Below are positions 51,648 to 62,565 of a stretch of 64,000 bases of DNA, in pieces (position 1 is the stretch's first letter; the number at the start of each line of letters is the position of its first letter). The DNA is from Pseudoalteromonas viridis. GTDB taxonomy: Bacteria > Pseudomonadota > Gammaproteobacteria > Enterobacterales > Alteromonadaceae. The notes below the pieces were generated by a model. It ran no database searches and was not told where the DNA came from. It worked only from the letters and a program-made list of their open reading frames with translations. Location of the stretch: assembly GCF_017742995.1 (NCBI RefSeq), contig NZ_CP072425.1, forward strand, positions 1,240,001 through 1,304,000, read 5' to 3'. The position numbers and the translations under genes are program-made.

Positions 51648-51743
51648 CTGTGAGACTGTGAGACTGTGAGACTGTGAGACTGTGAGACTGTGAGACTGTG
51701 AGACTGTGAGACTGTGAGACTGTGAGACTGTGAGACTGTGAGA
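51648..51743. repeat. Twelve perfect tandem copies of CTGTGAGA
   Basis: 96 bp made of 12 identical 8-bp units with no interruption, ending where CCGAT begins at 51744. It lies in the 299-bp gap between the yidC terminator and the CcdA-like gene start, about 125 bp before that start. Perfect short units of this kind change copy number by slipped-strand mispairing. Confidence 0.97.
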
Positions 51744-51772
51744 CCGATATGCCGTTGGATATTATCGCGAGC

Positions 51773-51801
51773 ATAAAAAAACGGCCCGCGATGGACCGTT
51801 T
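51773..51801 (-). terminator. Intrinsic terminator downstream of yidC
   Basis: AAACGG-c-CC (51779-51787) pairs with GG-a-CCGTTT (51793-51801). On the leftward strand the stem is followed by a run of seven T. It lies 21 bp past the yidC stop. Confidence 0.8.
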
Positions 51802-51822
51802 ATTGTTTATCTATATTCGGTA

Positions 51823-53454
51823 TTAACCGCGGACCTTCATGCCCTTTTTCTCCATGCCACGATAGATATACAGCATCTGGGCAATTGAGATCAGGTTAGA
51901 GACCAGCCAGTAAAGCACCAGACCAGACGGGAACCAGATAAAGAACACTGAGAAGATAACCGGCATCCAGGTCATCATCTTTTGTTGCATTGGATCCGTC
52001 ACTGTCATAGGTTGCAGCTTCTGAGTCAGGAACATACTGGCACCAAACAGGATTGGTAGTACATAGTAAGGGTCTTTTGAAGACAGGTCTGTCAGCCACA
52101 GCATAAACTCGGCATGACGCAGCTCTGTTGATTCCAGGAATACATAGAATAGCGCCAGGAAGATAGGCATTTGCAGTAACAGTGGGAAGCAGCCACCCAT
52201 TGGGTTTACTTTTTCCTTACGGTACATCTCCATCATTGCCTGACCAAATTTCTGACGGTCATCGCCATAGCGCTCTTTCAGAGCCTGCATTTTCGGCTGT
52301 AGCATACGCATTTTAGCCATAGAGGTGTACTGCGCTTTGGTAAGTGGATAAAGAAACGTTTTTACGATTAAGGTGATCGCAATGATGGCCAGACCCCAGT
52401 TACCGATAATGCTGTGCAGGAACTTCAGCAGGCTCAGTAGTGGCTGAGAGATAAACCATAACCAACCGTAGTCGACTGTCAGATCCAGGTCTTCATGCAG
52501 CGCTTCCAGTGCGTCAGTGTCTTTTGGACCCATGTAGTAAGTGGCGGTGAGCTGTGCAGTGCCATTAGCCTGAATATTGGTTGCTTCGCCCTTTACACCT
52601 ATGATGCTGTTGTTATTACGCAGTGAGCTGTAAATGGTGTTGTTGTTTTCCTGACCTGGTACCCAGGCACTGACAAAGTAGTGCTGAATAAAGGCAACGT
52701 AACCACCCTGAGTATTTTTATTCAGGTTGGCATCGGCCATATCAGAGAAAGAGTATTTCTCATAAGGCTCTTCGCTGGTGCCATAGGCTGCGCCCAGATA
52801 AGTCTGGTCAACCATGCTGCCTTTTTCCTGAACAGTGCGCTTGATTTGGGTGTACAGTTGCACCTGAACTGGATCAGCCGTTGGGTTAGTTACATCGTAT
52901 TCCAGAGCGACATTATACTGACCTGGTTTGAATACAAAGGTTTTGCTGAACTGCACGCCTTTGCTGTCAACAAACGTCAGCGGTACACGTAGCTCATCGC
53001 CGTTTAATGTGTAGCTGGTTTGTTCGCTTTGATAGACTGGGCGACCCTGGCTTGATGCATCCGGCCCATTCAGGCCAATCAAACCACTTTGTGCAAAGTA
53101 CTCTTTGCCTTCAAACTCACCCAGTAACAGGTAAGGTTGGTCGCTGCCATGGGTTTCGGCGTGCTGTAGTAATTTCGCCTCAACAATGTCACCGCCACGG
53201 GTGTCGATTTTCACTGCCAGTACATCGGTGGTTACCGAAATGACTGAGCGAGTAGCCACAGTGGCCTGCATTGGCACATCAGCCTGACTGGAAGCCGGTA
53301 CGTCGGCCTGGTCATTGTTTGCGGGGCCGGCCACTTGTTGTGTGACGGCACTGGTATCAGCATTGGCTGCGGTTTGTTCCTTTGACCACTCTGTGAAGAG
53401 TAAAAAGGTAACCAGCAGCAAGCCGATAAATAAAAACGTGCGTTGCGATTCCAT
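51823..53454 (-). CDS. yidC: Membrane protein insertase YidC
   Basis: 543 aa. An N-terminal signal anchor (FLFIGLLLVTFLLFTEW) precedes a large periplasmic beta domain (~60-335) and the five-helix insertase core (~340-535, including GNWGLAIIAITLIVKTFLYP and NPMGGCFPLLLQMPIFLALF). It inserts membrane proteins alone or with SecYEG. It follows yidD by eight bp. Confidence 0.97.
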   Translation of the reverse strand: MESQRTFLFIGLLLVTFLLFTEWSKEQTAANADTSAVTQQVAGPANNDQADVPASSQADVPMQATVATRSVISVTTDVLAVKIDTRGGDIVEAKLLQHAETHGSDQPYLLLGEFEGKEYFAQSGLIGLNGPDASSQGRPVYQSEQTSYTLNGDELRVPLTFVDSKGVQFSKTFVFKPGQYNVALEYDVTNPTADPVQVQLYTQIKRTVQEKGSMVDQTYLGAAYGTSEEPYEKYSFSDMADANLNKNTQGGYVAFIQHYFVSAWVPGQENNNTIYSSLRNNNSIIGVKGEATNIQANGTAQLTATYYMGPKDTDALEALHEDLDLTVDYGWLWFISQPLLSLLKFLHSIIGNWGLAIIAITLIVKTFLYPLTKAQYTSMAKMRMLQPKMQALKERYGDDRQKFGQAMMEMYRKEKVNPMGGCFPLLLQMPIFLALFYVFLESTELRHAEFMLWLTDLSSKDPYYVLPILFGASMFLTQKLQPMTVTDPMQQKMMTWMPVIFSVFFIWFPSGLVLYWLVSNLISIAQMLYIYRGMEKKGMKVRG

Positions 53455-53462
53455 AACAGCTC

Positions 53463-53795
53463 TTATTTCTCGTGTTGTTTATCTTGCGTTGATTTAGCAG
53501 GCACGGGATCAGACCCGCCTGCACTTAAAGGGTGACATTTTAATATGCGTTTAAGCGCTAACCAACTCCCTTTTGCAATTCCATGTAAATTAATTGCCTG
53601 AATTGCATAATGAGAGCAGGTGGGTGTATAGCGACAGTGTGGTCCCAACAGCGGACTAATAAATTGCTGATAAAAACGGATCACACCTAATAGCAGTGTT
53701 TTGATCAGTCTCTGGCATACCTTAAATGGCCACCGGATCCACTTTACACATTGCTGCCTCAGGCGCGATGATAGTGTGGAAGGGGAGTGATTCAT
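53463..53795 (-). CDS. yidD: Membrane protein insertion efficiency factor YidD
   Basis: 110 aa from the ATG at 53795; a TTG at 53822 would add nine residues. The conserved core is [26 protein letters not shown] (~47-72) followed by [20 protein letters not shown]. The N-terminal extension before the core (~35 aa) is longer than in E. coli, and no start has a convincing ribosome site, so the start is uncertain. YidD is a small membrane-associated protein aiding YidC. Confidence 0.9.
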   Translation of the reverse strand: MNHSPSTLSSRLRQQCVKWIRWPFKVCQRLIKTLLLGVIRFYQQFISPLLGPHCRYTPTCSHYAIQAINLHGIAKGSWLALKRILKCHPLSAGGSDPVPAKSTQDKQHEK

Positions 53796-54032
53796 GATGA
53801 TGCCGTCAGAACTGATAACCAATCCCCAAGAAACAGCGGGAATTTGGCGATTAAAAGGTGAGCTAACTTTACCTTATCGGGGTCAAAATAGCCATTGAGC
53901 ACCGTGCGATTTTAGCGAAATCACAATAAGTTGAACTCGATTAATCGTTGAGTCACTGCCGCTTATGATGGCACTGAATAGATTGTAGCAAGCATAGCCG
54001 ATACGGGACGGGCTAAGTCGCGACACTTCTCT

Positions 54033-54482
54033 TTATTTATCGTTCTGTTTAGTCGGTTTGGGATTACGTTGCTTAGACGCCGGACGCTTTTTACCCGGAC
54101 GTTTATGAGGTGGTGGCTTAGGGGCACCTGGTTTACAACGCTCATTCACTTTACGCCATAATTTTGCCAGTTGTTTGCTGAGCTCTTCATTGGTTTGCTC
54201 GTCTACGCCGGTTTTGACCATCAGTACAATATCAATATTGTCCAGTTTATGACGGTTTAGGCGAAAGCTTTCACGGGCAAGACGTTTAATGCGATTGCGT
54301 TGGCAGGCTTTTTTACAACGTTTTTTAGCCACGGTAAGTCCCAGACGTGGATGTCCGACATCATTGGGTTTAGCTAAGAGTGTAAAATAAGGAGTGGCTG
54401 CGCGAGCGGGTTCGTTAAAAACTCGGGAGTAATGCGAGGGAGTTAGCAGACGTAACTCCCTGCTGAAGCTAAAGTCTTCCAC
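54033..54482 (-). CDS. rnpA: Ribonuclease P protein component
   Basis: 149 aa. The RNA-binding signature RNRIKRLARESFR is at residues ~62-74, within the usual ~115-aa RnpA fold (FSRELRLLTPSHYSRVF; PRLGLTVAKK). A basic, Pro-rich tail of about 33 residues (KPPPHKRPGKKRPASKQRNP) extends beyond the family's usual end. As a result yidD does not overlap rnpA as it often does; 210 bp separate them. It forms RNase P with the rnpB RNA. Confidence 0.95.
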   Translation of the reverse strand: MEDFSFSRELRLLTPSHYSRVFNEPARAATPYFTLLAKPNDVGHPRLGLTVAKKRCKKACQRNRIKRLARESFRLNRHKLDNIDIVLMVKTGVDEQTNEELSKQLAKLWRKVNERCKPGAPKPPPHKRPGKKRPASKQRNPKPTKQNDK

Positions 54483-54489
54483 TTATATA

Positions 54490-54624
54490 TTAAGCAGAAA
54501 GTACTTTACGGCCTCTAGCACGACGACGCGCTAGTACTTTACGGCCATTCTTCGTTGCCATACGTGCACGGAAACCGTGAGTACGCTTGCGTTTAAGAAC
54601 GCTAGGTTGAAAAGTTCTTTTCAT
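54490..54624 (-). CDS. rpmH: 50S ribosomal protein L34
   Basis: 44 aa, below common size limits but unmistakable: it starts [20 protein letters not shown] and ends RGRKVLSA, with ATG at 54624 and TAA at 54490-54492. It lies seven bases before rnpA in the universal rpmH-rnpA order. Confidence 0.97.
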   Translation of the reverse strand: MKRTFQPSVLKRKRTHGFRARMATKNGRKVLARRRARGRKVLSA

Positions 54625-55304
54625 AACTAATCCATCCGATCGGTTAAAGTTTAAAACATCCTATGCAGGTCGCGATCCTGGCACAGGTGCCATTGCGAGC
54701 GCGAGATATTAATGCCGCGGCGTAGGAAAGTCAATCATAATCGCGCCATCAAGCATAGATTTTAGCCAGAAATAACAAAAAACAGTCATTCGCTCTGTTA
54801 TCCCTTAGTGTAAGGCCACGCATTATACCTTTATAGCAATCACAGTGGGATCAAAATCGCAGAAATAATGGATCCATTTTGTGTTGTGAGATCAGATCCG
54901 ATCTGTGTATGCGTGTGTGATCAACTCAGATCGGATCAAAGTGGGGTTTTCCACACAACCTGGGTGAAAAGTGACAACATCCTCTGGAAAACTTAAAATG
55001 ATCGTGTTTTTTAGATGAGATCCTGGCGTATTTTTGCTAAGATCAGTAAACAAGGTGAAAAATAAAATGTCAATAAAAACAAATGGATGCATTTGTTTCT
55101 AGGAAAGATCCTGAATTTTAAAAAAGTCAATATTGATGTTGTGGATAAGATCCCCTCATAATACCCGGCTTCCACCTATGTATTTATGATAATAAACAAG
55201 CATTTCCGTCGATCCTTTGGATTAGCTGTGTATAACCTTGTTGGTAAATCTGGCGATATCCTGAGTTTTTATGTACGGGAATATTAACTATTTCGGAGTG
55301 CGAC
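54625..55304. promoter_or_regulatory. rpmH-dnaA divergent regulatory region with DnaA boxes and GATC cluster
   Basis: 680 bp, non-coding. DnaA boxes on the minus strand are TGTGGATAA at 55140-55148 and TGTGTATAA at 55227-55235. Fourteen GATC sites lie between 54848 and 55212. This fits DnaA autoregulation with Dam/SeqA timing, and it carries the divergent promoters for rpmH and dnaA. In pseudomonads this interval is itself oriC, so a second initiator-binding zone is possible. Confidence 0.7.
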
Positions 55305-56711
55305 GTGTATCTGTCGGTTTGGCAAAGTTGTTTATATGTTTTGCAAGATGAGCTGCCTTCTCAGCAGTTCAATATGTGGGTGCGACCACTACAAGCAGAA
55401 AGTACCGAAGATACCTTAACCATCTATGCGCCAAATCGGTTTGTTTTGGACTGGGTGAGAGAAAAGTATTTAAACCGTATCAGCGAGTTGCTGACGGAGA
55501 TCTGTGGTGACGAAGCGCCCGAGCTGCGTTTTGATGTTGGCAGTAAACCAATTGGTGCTGTCAATCATGCCCCAGCTTCTGGAGAAAGTGGCCAAAGCGC
55601 CCAGGCCGGAAGCGGCGTTGCCAAGCCGGCTGCATCACCGGCGGGTGCCCCAAGTACGGCTAAAGTTGAACCTGCCCCTAAATCCGGGGTGAAATCCAAC
55701 ATCAAAGAAAACTATACCTTTGATAACTTTGTTGAGGGTAAGTCAAACCAGTTAGCCAAGGCGGCTGCGACCCAGGTTGCTGATAACCCGGGTTCGGCAT
55801 TTAACCCCGTCTTTATATATGGCGGCACCGGGTTGGGTAAAACTCACCTGTTACATGCTGTTGGTAATGGCATCATAGATAAAAAGCCGGACGCAAAAAT
55901 TGTTTATATGCATTCCGAGCGTTTTGTTCAGGACATGGTTAAAGCATTGCAAAATAACGCCATTGAAGAATTTAAGCGTTACTATCGCAGTGTCGATGCT
56001 TTGATGATCGATGACATTCAGTTTTTTGCCAATAAAGAGCGATCGCAGGAAGAATTCTTTCACACCTTTAATGCCTTATTAGAGGGTAACCAGCAGATCA
56101 TTCTGACATCGGACAGATACCCAAAAGAAATTGAAGGGGTTGAAGACCGGCTTAAGTCTCGTTTTGGCTGGGGCTTAACCATTGCCATTGAGCCACCTGA
56201 GCTGGAAACCCGAGTTGCTATCCTGATGAAAAAAGCACAGCAGAGTAATATTAATCTGCCGCATGAAGTGGCTTTTTTCATTGCTAAAAAGCTGCGCTCT
56301 AATGTGCGTGAGCTGGAAGGGGCATTAAACCGGGTGATCGCCAATGCTAACTTTACAGGTCGGCCGATTTCTATCGAGTTTGTAAAAGAAGCACTACGCG
56401 ACCTGCTAGCGTTACAGGATAAGCTGGTCACCATCGACAATATTCAGCGCACCGTTGCGGAGTACTACCGTATTCGTGTTTCAGATTTACTATCAAAACG
56501 CCGTAGCCGTTCAGTAGCCCGTCCAAGGCAGGTGGCAATGGCGTTGTCCAAAGAGCTGACTAACCACAGTTTGCCTGAGATTGGTGATGCTTTTGGCGGG
56601 CGCGACCACACTACGGTGTTGCATGCATGCCGTAAAGTCAAAGCACTGCGTGATGAAAGTCACGAAGTAAAAGAAGATTATCAAAACCTGATCCGTACAT
56701 TGTCGTCTTAA
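55305..56711 (+). CDS. dnaA: Chromosomal replication initiator DnaA
   Basis: 468 aa with a GTG start (CGGAG upstream). Domain I ([20 protein letters not shown]), a Gly/Ala/Pro-rich linker (~88-130), the AAA+ domain (Walker [15 protein letters not shown] ~168; Walker [10 protein letters not shown]) and the DNA-binding domain with [15 protein letters not shown] are present. It binds the 9-mers of oriC 10 kb away and those in its own upstream region. Confidence 0.98.
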   Translation: MYLSVWQSCLYVLQDELPSQQFNMWVRPLQAESTEDTLTIYAPNRFVLDWVREKYLNRISELLTEICGDEAPELRFDVGSKPIGAVNHAPASGESGQSAQAGSGVAKPAASPAGAPSTAKVEPAPKSGVKSNIKENYTFDNFVEGKSNQLAKAAATQVADNPGSAFNPVFIYGGTGLGKTHLLHAVGNGIIDKKPDAKIVYMHSERFVQDMVKALQNNAIEEFKRYYRSVDALMIDDIQFFANKERSQEEFFHTFNALLEGNQQIILTSDRYPKEIEGVEDRLKSRFGWGLTIAIEPPELETRVAILMKKAQQSNINLPHEVAFFIAKKLRSNVRELEGALNRVIANANFTGRPISIEFVKEALRDLLALQDKLVTIDNIQRTVAEYYRIRVSDLLSKRRSRSVARPRQVAMALSKELTNHSLPEIGDAFGGRDHTTVLHACRKVKALRDESHEVKEDYQNLIRTLSS

Positions 56712-56720
56712 GGGCCTAGT

Positions 56721-57824
56721 ATGCAAATTACGATTTCAAGAGAACAGTTTTTAAAACCCTTGATGCAGGTCTCGGGTGCCATTGAGCGAAAACACACACT
56801 GCCTATTTTGTCCAACGTGTTGGTCGAAGTGAAAAACGGCGTGTTATCTATGACGGGCACCGACTTAGAGATTGAGTTGGTGGCGAATGTGACACTGGAA
56901 GAGCAAGTTGCAGATGCCAGTATTACGCTACCAGCAAAAAAATTACTCGATATATGTAAGAGTTTGCCGGATGGTTCTTTACTGCAATTGAGCAGTCAGG
57001 AGCACCAGTTATTGCTGACGAGTGGGCAAAGCCGTTTTTCTTTGACCACTTTAGCGGCTGAGGATTTTCCGAACCTTGAGCAGTGGGATGGTGAAGTCGA
57101 GTTTCAGATCACCCGACTTGAACTACGCCAACTGTTGGAAGCCACGCATTTTTCGATGGCCAATCAGGACGTCCGCTACTACTTGAACGGGATGTCGTTA
57201 GAGGTTGATAATAGCGAGATCAAAACCGTTGCAACCGATGGACACCGACTCGCGATTGCACAACACCAGTTAGCGGCATCGTTGAACACGCAACGTCAGT
57301 TGATCATTCCGCGTAAGGGTGTACAAGAAATCATGCGCTTGTTGCCGGCAGACGATGAACCTTTGACGATTCAGTTTGGCAGTAATCATATCCGTATTTT
57401 GGATCCTGAATTCACATTGACCAGTAAGCTGGTGGATGGTCGCTTCCCCGATTATCGTCGGGTGCTACCTCGTGGTGGTGATAAGCTGGTGAATGCGAAT
57501 CGCGAATGGCTGCGTAGTGCATTTCAGCGTGTGTCTATACTGTCGAATGAAAAGTTCCGTGGTGTGCGCCTCAACCTGTCGAATGGCATGTTGAAGATCA
57601 GTGCGAACAACCCAGAGCAGGAACAAGCGGAAGAAACGGTTGAAGTTGAATATCAAGGTGATGACCTGGAAATCGGCTTTAACGTGTCTTATTTATTGGA
57701 TGTATTAAACACCCTGAAAACCGAAGATGTGCAATTTACATTGGCAGACACCAACAGCAGTGCCCTGATTGAAGGGGCGAGTGACGATTCTGCGATGTAT
57801 GTTGTTATGCCGATGCGCCTGTAG
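56721..57824 (+). CDS. dnaN: DNA polymerase III beta sliding clamp
   Basis: 367 aa, the family length. It has the typical N-terminus (MQITISREQFLKPLMQVSGA), three clamp domains and the C-terminal VVMPMRL. It encircles DNA as a dimer and tethers polymerase III. It follows dnaA by nine bp in the standard dnaA-dnaN-recF-gyrB order. Confidence 0.98.
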   Translation: MQITISREQFLKPLMQVSGAIERKHTLPILSNVLVEVKNGVLSMTGTDLEIELVANVTLEEQVADASITLPAKKLLDICKSLPDGSLLQLSSQEHQLLLTSGQSRFSLTTLAAEDFPNLEQWDGEVEFQITRLELRQLLEATHFSMANQDVRYYLNGMSLEVDNSEIKTVATDGHRLAIAQHQLAASLNTQRQLIIPRKGVQEIMRLLPADDEPLTIQFGSNHIRILDPEFTLTSKLVDGRFPDYRRVLPRGGDKLVNANREWLRSAFQRVSILSNEKFRGVRLNLSNGMLKISANNPEQEQAEETVEVEYQGDDLEIGFNVSYLLDVLNTLKTEDVQFTLADTNSSALIEGASDDSAMYVVMPMRL

Positions 57825-57844
57825 TTTAAGGTGTGTACTCTTAA

Positions 57845-58933
57845 ATGAGTTTAAATCAAATTAGCCTCAATAACTTTCGCAATATTGAGGCGCTTTCTTT
57901 TTCACCAAGCGATCAGATCAATATCATTCTCGGTGAAAACGGCAGCGGAAAAACCAGCCTGCTCGAAGCCATTTATTTCCTGTCTAACGGACGCTCATTC
58001 AGAACTAACAAACATAAACTCATGATCCGCCATGAGCAGACCAAGTGCGTTGTGCATGGTAAAAAGCAACTGCACAGTTTGTCGATCCCTATAGGCATCA
58101 GCAAAGACTTGCAAGGCGAGACGCTGCTCAGGATCCAGGGGCAGTCCAGTCGTAAAATTGCCGAGCTTGCACAAATTTTGCCAACCCAAGTAATCACGCC
58201 GGAGAGTTATGAGTTGTTTTTTGGCGGCCCAAAAGAGCGAAGAAAGTTTCTCGATTTGGGTGTGTTCCACGTGGAACATCAGTTTTATAGTGTCTGGAAA
58301 GACTTCAATAAAGTGCTAAAGCAGCGCAATGCATTACTCAAGAGTAAGCCCGTTCAGTACCAGCTTCAGATACGCACCTGGGACCGAGAATTTGTTCGCC
58401 TTGCGGAACAAATAAATATGTTCAGAAAGGCGTATATAAGTAGGTTTGAGCGGCATTTTTTTGATAAGATAGGGGTCATAAGCCCCATCTTTAAAGGCCT
58501 TGAAATGCGCTATGACGCAGGCTGGAAAGGTGACTTGGCCGAGGTGCTAAATGCCCAGCTAGAGCGGGATAGCAAGCTTGGCTATACAACTAAGGGACCG
58601 CATAAAGCCGACTTTAATTTTTATGCAAATGGTCACGGCGTTGAAAATATACTGTCTCGGGGTCAGTTAAAATTAACCCTCTATGCGTTAAAAATCGCAC
58701 AGAATAATTTGATTGAGGCCGAGACCGAGAAGCAATCCATATTGCTGATCGATGATTTACCTTCGGAGTTAAGCCAGGATACGATGCTCAGCATCGCGCA
58801 CTTACTTGCAGAATGTCAGTCACAGCTGTTTATTACTGCAATAAACTCCGAAAGTATCCAGGCCATTGTGGAACCCATGAAACGAAATGTTGAGATGTTC
58901 CACGTGGAACATGGCCGCTTAATAACAAAATAA
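57845..58933 (+). CDS. recF: DNA recombination and repair ATPase RecF
   Basis: 362 aa. Walker A is LGENGSGKTSLLEAI (~30-44), the signature ILSRGQLKLTLYALK (~265) and Walker B SILLIDDLPSEL. It loads RecA at gaps with RecOR. Two perfect parS sites lie inside the gene; both are read in the same frame and encode FHVEH (residues ~141-145 and ~351-355). Confidence 0.97.
   Translation: MSLNQISLNNFRNIEALSFSPSDQINIILGENGSGKTSLLEAIYFLSNGRSFRTNKHKLMIRHEQTKCVVHGKKQLHSLSIPIGISKDLQGETLLRIQGQSSRKIAELAQILPTQVITPESYELFFGGPKERRKFLDLGVFHVEHQFYSVWKDFNKVLKQRNALLKSKPVQYQLQIRTWDREFVRLAEQINMFRKAYISRFERHFFDKIGVISPIFKGLEMRYDAGWKGDLAEVLNAQLERDSKLGYTTKGPHKADFNFYANGHGVENILSRGQLKLTLYALKIAQNNLIEAETEKQSILLIDDLPSELSQDTMLSIAHLLAECQSQLFITAINSESIQAIVEPMKRNVEMFHVEHGRLITK
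58263..58278. promoter_or_regulatory. parS centromere site 1
   Basis: Perfect 16-bp palindrome TGTTCCACGTGGAACA inside recF. It matches the parS core recognised by chromosomal ParB proteins (pseudomonad-type GTTCCACGTGGAAC). The cognate parAB genes are at 40121-41875. Confidence 0.92.
58896..58911. promoter_or_regulatory. parS centromere site 2
   Basis: A second, identical TGTTCCACGTGGAACA near the 3' end of recF, 633 bp from the first. No other copy of the CCACGTGG core was noticed in the window. Confidence 0.92.
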
Positions 58934-61369
<2,436 letters not shown>

Positions 61370-61397
61370 ACAAGTTACTACTTGCCACTAATCCACC

Positions 61398-61427
61398 AAA
61401 AAGCCACTCTACCGCGAGTGGCTTTTT
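61398..61427 (+). terminator. Intrinsic terminator after gyrB
   Basis: AAAAAGCCACTC and GAGTGGCTTTTT form a 12-bp stem with a six-base loop (taccgc) and end in five T. It closes the dnaA-dnaN-recF-gyrB group and works in both directions. Confidence 0.92.
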
Positions 61428-61663
61428 ACGTTATACGCTTTGTCACCGAACAGGGTTTGAGTTGCTACGGAAACGGCGCAAAATTGAGGGGCTGAGCAAC
61501 TTACCAGTGAGCGCCTTTTTACGCGCTTTTTTTAGTGATAACGCTTAAAACAGCGCGGCGCTCGCGGTATACTGAGCATAATTTTCAGACATTATTAGCC
61601 CAAACTGGCCCGTAGTGAATCGGCCAAACCGGGTTCCATGTACCATACAAAAATAAGCCAACT

Positions 61664-62563
61664 ATGCAAAAATACGATATCAAAACCTTCCAAGGGTTGA
61701 TCCTGGCTTTACAGGACTATTGGGCACAGCAAGGCTGTGTGATCGCACAGCCTCTGGATATGGAAGTGGGTGCGGGGACGTTTCATCCGCTGACCTTCCT
61801 TAAGTCGATTGGCCCGGAGCCAATGTCGAGCGCGTATGTACAACCCTGTCGCCGTCCGACCGATGGTCGTTACGGTGAAAACCCAAACCGCCTGCAACAC
61901 TATTATCAGTTCCAGGTGGTACTGAAGCCATCGCCTGAAAACATTCAGGAGCTGTACCTGGGCTCACTGGAAGCACTTGGTATCGACACCCTGACTCATG
62001 AAGTGCGTTTCGTTGAAGACAACTGGGAATCACCTACGCTAGGTGCCTGGGGTCTGGGCTGGGAGGTTTGGCTTAACGGCATGGAAGTGACTCAGTTCAC
62101 CTACTTCCAGCAGGTCGGTGGCCTGGAATGCTCGCCGGTTACGGGTGAGATCACCTATGGTTTAGAGCGACTGGCCATGTATATACAAGGTGTTGATAGC
62201 ATCTATGATCTGATCTGGACCGACGGTCCTATGGGTCGCGTAACCTATGGTGACGTGTTCCATCAAAACGAAGTAGAGCAGTCGACCTACAACTTTGAAC
62301 ATGCAGATGTAGATGCATTGTTCAAGCAGTTCGATCAGTGTGAACTGGAAAGTCAGAAGCTGATCGAAGCGGGATTACCTTTACCAGCTTACGAGCAGGT
62401 GATGAAAGCATCGCATGCCTTCAACCTGCTGGATGCGCGTCATGCGATTTCTGTTACAGAACGTCAGCGTTATATTTTACGCGTGCGTGCACTGTCTAAG
62501 GCGTGTGCCCAGGCTTATTATGAGGCCCGTGAGGCACTCGGATTCCCGCTTTGTAAGGATTAA
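61664..62563 (+). CDS. glyQ: Glycyl-tRNA synthetase alpha subunit
   Basis: 299 aa. Typical features are [19 protein letters not shown] near the N-terminus, [20 protein letters not shown] (~63-82) and the class II core ([18 protein letters not shown]). The alpha subunit binds glycine and ATP, and the enzyme is an alpha2-beta2 tetramer. The gap before it (61428-61663) holds a possible -10 (TATACT near 61569) but no gene. Confidence 0.98.
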   Translation: MQKYDIKTFQGLILALQDYWAQQGCVIAQPLDMEVGAGTFHPLTFLKSIGPEPMSSAYVQPCRRPTDGRYGENPNRLQHYYQFQVVLKPSPENIQELYLGSLEALGIDTLTHEVRFVEDNWESPTLGAWGLGWEVWLNGMEVTQFTYFQQVGGLECSPVTGEITYGLERLAMYIQGVDSIYDLIWTDGPMGRVTYGDVFHQNEVEQSTYNFEHADVDALFKQFDQCELESQKLIEAGLPLPAYEQVMKASHAFNLLDARHAISVTERQRYILRVRALSKACAQAYYEAREALGFPLCKD

Positions 62564-62565
62564 TC

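Noticed and set aside
51648..51743. Possible CRISPR array
   Set aside because: The units are 8 bp with no spacers and no cas genes; it is a simple tandem repeat.
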